The translations under genes and the position numbers were made by a program. Shown here one piece after another: positions 22,449 to 25,316 of a stretch of 25,316 bases of DNA; position 1 is the first letter of the stretch, and each line of letters opens with the position of its first letter. A model generated the notes under the pieces. The model worked only from the letters and a program-made list of their open reading frames with translations. It was not told where the DNA came from and ran no database searches. This stretch comes from CAZMNF01 sp964567595. GTDB lineage: Bacteria > Bipolaricaulota > Bipolaricaulia > RBG-16-55-9. The stretch is from positions 1 to 25,316 of the forward strand of contig CAZMNF010000032.1 of the NCBI GenBank assembly GCA_964567595.1, read 5' to 3'.

Positions 22449-23945
22449 ATGTCCGCAACCCATTCCACCAACGCCAACGAAGCCCCGTCGGGCCAACGCG
22501 ACGGCACCCCGAGCCTCGGGGCCACCGAACGCGAGACCGCGTCCACGTTCCTCGACCAGGTCAACACCAGCTTCGACACCGCCGCGGCCTACACCGAGTG
22601 CCCGCAGGGGATTCTGGATCAGATCAAAGTCTGCAACGGCATTTATCGCATGACGTTTCCGCTGCAGCGCGACGACGGCTCCATCGAGGTCGTGGAGGGC
22701 TGGCGCGCCCAACACAGCCACCACAAGCTGCCCACCAAGGGCGGCGTCCGCTACAGCCTGACCGTCACCGAGGACGAGGTGATCGCGCTCTCCAGCCTGA
22801 TGACGTTCAAGTGCGCGCTGGTCAACGTCCCCTTCGGCGGTGCCAAGGGCGGCGTCCGCGTCGACCGGACGCAGTACTCCGAGCGCGAGCTGGAGCGCCT
22901 CACGCGACGCTACGCCTACGAGCTCTATCGCAAAAACCTCATGGGCCCGGGTTTGGACGTCCCCGCGCCCGACTACGGCACCAGCCAACAGGAGATGGCC
23001 TGGCTCCTCGACACCTACAACATGGTCGCCCATGGCCAGCTCGACTCCATCGCCTGCGTGACGGGCAAGCCGATCAGCCAGGGCGGCGTCCGCGGCCGCG
23101 TCGAAGCGACGGGCCAGGGCGTGTTCTACGGCCTGCGCGAGGCGTGCCACGACAGCGAGGACATGGCCCGGCGCAACCTGGCCAAAGGCCTCGAGGGCAA
23201 GCGCGTCGTCGTCCAGGGCCTGGGCAACGTCGGCTACCACGCGGCCAAGTACCTCCAACAGGGCGGGGCCGTCGTCGTCGGGGTCGCCGAGATCGAGGGC
23301 GCCATCCACGATCCGAACGGCATCGACATTGACGAGCTCGTGCAGCACCGCAAAACCAACGGAAAAATTCTCGACTTCCCCGGTGCGGCCAACATCGCTG
23401 AACCCACGGAAGCCTTGGCGCTCGACTGCGACATCCTCGTTCCGGCGGCGCTGGAGAACGTCATCACCCGCGACAACGCTCACCAGATTCAGGCCAAGAT
23501 CATCGGCGAGGCGGCCAACGGGCCCGTCACGGCCGCGGCCAACGACATCCTCCATGAGCGCGACGTCATGGTCGTGCCGGATCTGTACCTCAATGCCGGC
23601 GGCGTGACGGTCTCCTACTTCGAGTGGCTCAAGAACCTCTCGCACGTGCGCTTCGGGCGGCTCGGCAAACGCTTCGAGGAGAGCGCCAACCGCAGCATCA
23701 TGGAAGCCGTCGAGGGCCTGGTGGAGAGTCAGTTCGACGCGGAAACCATGGCCAAGGTGGCACAGGGCCCTGGCGAGACGGAACTCGTCGAAAGCGGCCT
23801 CGAGGAGTCAATGGTCGACGCCTACCGCGAGATTCGCGAGACGCAGCGCCAATACAACGACGAGATCGACCTGCGCACAGCCGCCTTTATCGACGCCATC
23901 GGCAAGGTCGGCGAGGCCTACGAGCAGCTCGGCATCTTCCCCTAA
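22449..23945 (+). CDS. gdhA: glutamate dehydrogenase, animal-like type
   Basis: Interconverts glutamate with 2-oxoglutarate and ammonia. The 498-aa product has LPTKGGVRYS (94-103), the catalytic-lysine motif VPFGGAKGGV (127-136), VPAPDYGT (171-178), TGKPISQGG (205-213), the nucleotide-binding VVQGLGNVG (254-262) and DLYLNAGGVTVSYFEWLKNL (378-397). Much of it reads like vertebrate mitochondrial GDH rather than the ~450-aa E. coli enzyme, including RAQHSHHKLPTKGG, and it continues after YFEWLKNL with a segment (about 398-456) occupying the place of the animal antenna before ending LRTAAFIDAIGKVGEAYEQLG. E281 after the Rossmann fold suggests NAD use. The start at 22449 has AGGAGG 6 nt upstream; an ATG two codons earlier is too close to it. 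Confidence 0.93.
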   Translation: MSATHSTNANEAPSGQRDGTPSLGATERETASTFLDQVNTSFDTAAAYTECPQGILDQIKVCNGIYRMTFPLQRDDGSIEVVEGWRAQHSHHKLPTKGGVRYSLTVTEDEVIALSSLMTFKCALVNVPFGGAKGGVRVDRTQYSERELERLTRRYAYELYRKNLMGPGLDVPAPDYGTSQQEMAWLLDTYNMVAHGQLDSIACVTGKPISQGGVRGRVEATGQGVFYGLREACHDSEDMARRNLAKGLEGKRVVVQGLGNVGYHAAKYLQQGGAVVVGVAEIEGAIHDPNGIDIDELVQHRKTNGKILDFPGAANIAEPTEALALDCDILVPAALENVITRDNAHQIQAKIIGEAANGPVTAAANDILHERDVMVVPDLYLNAGGVTVSYFEWLKNLSHVRFGRLGKRFEESANRSIMEAVEGLVESQFDAETMAKVAQGPGETELVESGLEESMVDAYREIRETQRQYNDEIDLRTAAFIDAIGKVGEAYEQLGIFP

Positions 23946-23960
23946 AGCTGATCGGGGGAT

Positions 23961-23980
23961 CCAAGCCATGCGTGGCTTGG
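23961..23980 (+). terminator. hairpin after gdhA
   Basis: CCAAGCC (23961-23967) pairs perfectly with GGCTTGG (23974-23980) around a 6-nt loop, 15 nt after the gdhA stop. No U-run follows, so it may act with Rho or only protect the 3' end. Confidence 0.5.
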
Positions 23981-24016
23981 CCCACGGGTTCGCTCGAATT
24001 GATGGCTTTGCCTCTA

Positions 24017-24045
24017 TTGACGTTAGCCATCATTTGTGCAATAAT
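24017..24045 (+). promoter_or_regulatory. promoter of a candidate small RNA
   Basis: TTGACG (24017-24022), a 17-nt spacer, AATAAT (24040-24045): 5/6 in each box with optimal spacing, among the best promoters in the window, yet with no protein gene downstream on this strand. Predicted start near 24052. Confidence 0.6.
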
Positions 24046-24051
24046 TGTGAC

Positions 24052-24214
24052 GGAGGAATTCGCGGTGCAGCCATCATGGCCGACCTCCTAAGCCAACGGT
24101 GAGGGGGATGTGCGGAGCCGACCCTTGGCTGAAGGCTGCTTAACCATGGGTGATCGTCCCGGTTGGTGGGCGAGCGAACGCCATGAGAGCCTTCGGCCAA
24201 GGGTCGCGCTTTTT
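24052..24214 (+). ncRNA. candidate structured small RNA, about 160 nt
   Basis: Downstream of the promoter a 19-nt arm (24119-24137) pairs with 24188-24206, every position paired with one G-U. GCG (24112-24114) with CGC (24207-24209) may extend the stem after a bulge. The enclosed 50 nt can form two hairpins (AACC/GGTT plus GGG/CCC at 24142-24164; GGCG/CGCC at 24169-24182), giving a three-way junction. TTTTT at 24210-24214 follows directly, so the whole looks like a transcript with an intrinsic terminator on the + strand. The 5' part can form a GGAGG/CCTCC hairpin. I saw no hallmark of SRP RNA, tmRNA, RNase P or a tRNA; a divergent 6S RNA is not excluded. It converges on gcvT. Existence of the transcript is inferred. 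Confidence 0.45.
24119..24214 (+). terminator. long inverted repeat with T-run
   Basis: 19-bp arms (24119-24137 and 24188-24206) with a 50-nt centre and TTTTT at 24210-24214. It acts as the terminator-like end of the candidate small RNA. The opposite side has no T-run, so it does not look like the terminator of gcvT. Confidence 0.55.
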
Positions 24215-24260
24215 CCGGACAGCTTGCGGATGCCGAAAGGCGTCGCGGGCGCCGACAAGC

Positions 24261-25316
24261 TCAACTGGAGCGACGATAGAACGGCAGCTTGACGACCTCG
24301 GCGCGACGGCGCTGACCGCGCATCTCGACCTCGATCTCCGTCCCTTCCGCCGGCTTCTCCGAACCGTCGAGATAGCCCATGCCGAGGAAGTCGTCCAGCG
24401 TCGGGGACTTGATGCCGCTGGTGACGTAGCCGGCCTGCTCCCCATCCCGATAGAGCAGGTAGTCCTCGCGCGGAACACCGCGATCGACCATCCGGAACCC
24501 GACCAACCGCTTGCGGCCGCCCTCGCGCTTCTGGCGCAACAGGACGTCCTTTCCAAGATAGTCGACGTCCTTGTCCTTGACGCTCCAACCGAGCCCGGCT
24601 TCGACGGGCGTGGTCGCCTCGTCGAGCTCGTGGCCGTAGAGCGGCAATGCCGCCTCGAAGCGCAAGGTGTCGCGAGCGCCCAGACCAACGGGCGTCGCAT
24701 CGGCTTTGATGAGCGCCTTCCAGAGCGCGGTGATCGCGTCTGGCGGCCCCATGACCTCGAAGCCGTCCTCGCCCGTGTAGCCCGTGCGGGAGACGACGAT
24801 GGGCTCCTTCTCGTGCTCGGTCTCCACCGCGCGGAACAGGGTCAATCGCGAGAGGTCAGCCTGCACGTCTCGATCGAGCGTCGCTTCGGCCTGAGGGCCC
24901 TGCACCGCGACCATGGCGTAGGCCGAACTGGCATCCCGCACGGCGACGTCCGCGAACGCTGCGGCATGGTCTTGTACCCAACGGACGTCCTGGTCCTTGG
25001 TGCCCGCGTTGACGACGAGCAGATACCGATCGGGGAGCCGGTAGACGAGCAGATCATCCAGCGTCCCGCCGTCGGTGTTACAGAACTGCGTGTACATCGC
25101 CTGATCGACGTCCAGCTTGGCCGCGTCGTTCGGCACCAGATATTGGACGAGCCCGAGCGCGTCGGCGCCCGATATCTCGATCTGGCCCATGTGACTCACG
25201 TCAAAGACGCCGACGTTCTCGCGGACGGCACGGTGCTCCTCGATAATGCCCGAATACTGGAGCGGCATCTCCCAGCCGTTGAAGTCGACGAGCTTGGCGC
25301 CGAGCTGGCGATGGTG
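24261..25316 (-). CDS. gcvT: glycine cleavage system T protein (aminomethyltransferase), 5' end cut
   Basis: Transfers the methylene group from the aminomethyl-lipoyl H protein to tetrahydrofolate, releasing ammonia. The visible 352 residues start mid-protein at the window edge with HHRQLGAKLVDFNGWEMPLQY, the conserved N-terminal region, so only about 5-15 residues are missing; full GcvT is about 360-375 aa. Other family motifs are VFDVSHMGQIEI, YTQFCNTDGGTLDDLLVYRL, VSRTGYTGEDGFEV and LGARDTLRFEAALPLYGHEL. The ATG at 25268 is internal, not the start. The rest of the gcv genes would lie beyond the window. The stop is 47 nt from the end of the candidate small RNA, which runs towards it. Confidence 0.95.
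   Translation of the reverse strand, partial: HHRQLGAKLVDFNGWEMPLQYSGIIEEHRAVRENVGVFDVSHMGQIEISGADALGLVQYLVPNDAAKLDVDQAMYTQFCNTDGGTLDDLLVYRLPDRYLLVVNAGTKDQDVRWVQDHAAAFADVAVRDASSAYAMVAVQGPQAEATLDRDVQADLSRLTLFRAVETEHEKEPIVVSRTGYTGEDGFEVMGPPDAITALWKALIKADATPVGLGARDTLRFEAALPLYGHELDEATTPVEAGLGWSVKDKDVDYLGKDVLLRQKREGGRKRLVGFRMVDRGVPREDYLLYRDGEQAGYVTSGIKSPTLDDFLGMGYLDGSEKPAEGTEIEVEMRGQRRRAEVVKLPFYRRSS

Larger units (their letters stand above)
23946..24260. other. intergenic stretch between gdhA and gcvT
   Basis: 315 bases between convergent genes. It holds the gdhA hairpin, a good sigma-70-type promoter at 24017-24045, and a long inverted repeat ending in a T-run. A 29-codon hydrophobic frame (24002-24091) overlaps the promoter and has no ribosome binding site; it is not annotated as a gene. 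Confidence 0.7.

Noticed and set aside
24002..24091. 29-codon hydrophobic frame beginning MALPLLTLAIICAIIVTEE
   Set aside because: No ribosome binding site, and it overlaps the -35 and -10 boxes of the candidate small-RNA promoter, whose start lies beyond its ATG.
24119..24206. The long inverted repeat as ends of a miniature transposon
   Set aside because: No target-site duplication is seen at its edges, there is no second copy in the window, and the promoter and T-run fit an RNA gene better. It cannot be ruled out without the whole genome.

Overview
This is a high-GC, densely coded bacterial chromosome segment. It contains 22 confident protein genes, one weak short reading frame, one candidate small RNA, and a 100-base run of N. 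It is most likely a metagenome-derived scaffold of an uncultured Gram-negative lineage. An alpha-type 20S proteasome subunit directly precedes a Pup-ligase-family enzyme (PafA). The alpha subunit resembles the divergent form that, outside Actinobacteria, occurs with the UBact version of pupylation (Nitrospirota, Armatimonadota, Planctomycetota and several candidate phyla). A small exported protein with a beta-barrel-like composition also fits a diderm. I cannot name the phylum from sequence alone. No rRNA, tRNA, CRISPR array, prophage or insertion sequence was found, and the gene content is housekeeping.

Layout. 258-2530: prcA-pafA. 2531-3035: a non-coding stretch with an N gap whose two flanks carry the same 55 bases. 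3036-4031: holA (+). 4046-6737: yajC-secD-secF (-), genes overlapping by ATGA. 6878-8916: dcd and mgtE (-). 8982-12835 (+): yebC, a small secreted protein and a ClpC-type AAA+ unfoldase, the last behind a CIRCE-like operator. 13064-14674: a GltD-like flavoprotein (-), divergent from a URO-D-superfamily protein and a membrane-anchored class III nucleotidyl cyclase (14807-16608, +). 16635-17540: arginase (-), divergent from thiL (17675-18583, +). 18580-20634: rtcB-folE (-). 20884-23945 (+): a TGS-domain GTPase, a small acidic protein and an animal-type glutamate dehydrogenase. 23946-24260: a candidate small RNA. 24261 to the window end: gcvT (-), cut at its 5' end.

Themes. Protein quality control appears twice: the proteasome with its ligase, and ClpC. 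Amino-nitrogen metabolism is represented by glutamate dehydrogenase, the GltD-like oxidoreductase, arginase and GcvT. GcvT and FolE share folate chemistry, and FolE and RtcB both use GTP. Promoters of sigma-70 type can be read in front of many genes. At several genes without a Shine-Dalgarno sequence the -10 box lies only 7-9 nt before the start codon, which suggests leaderless transcripts.

The most notable items are the CIRCE variant with a matched base change in both arms at clpC, the promoter/structured-RNA/U-run unit at 24017-24214, a roughly 60-residue insertion in the GltD-like protein, the animal-like glutamate dehydrogenase, and the rtcB-folE pairing.
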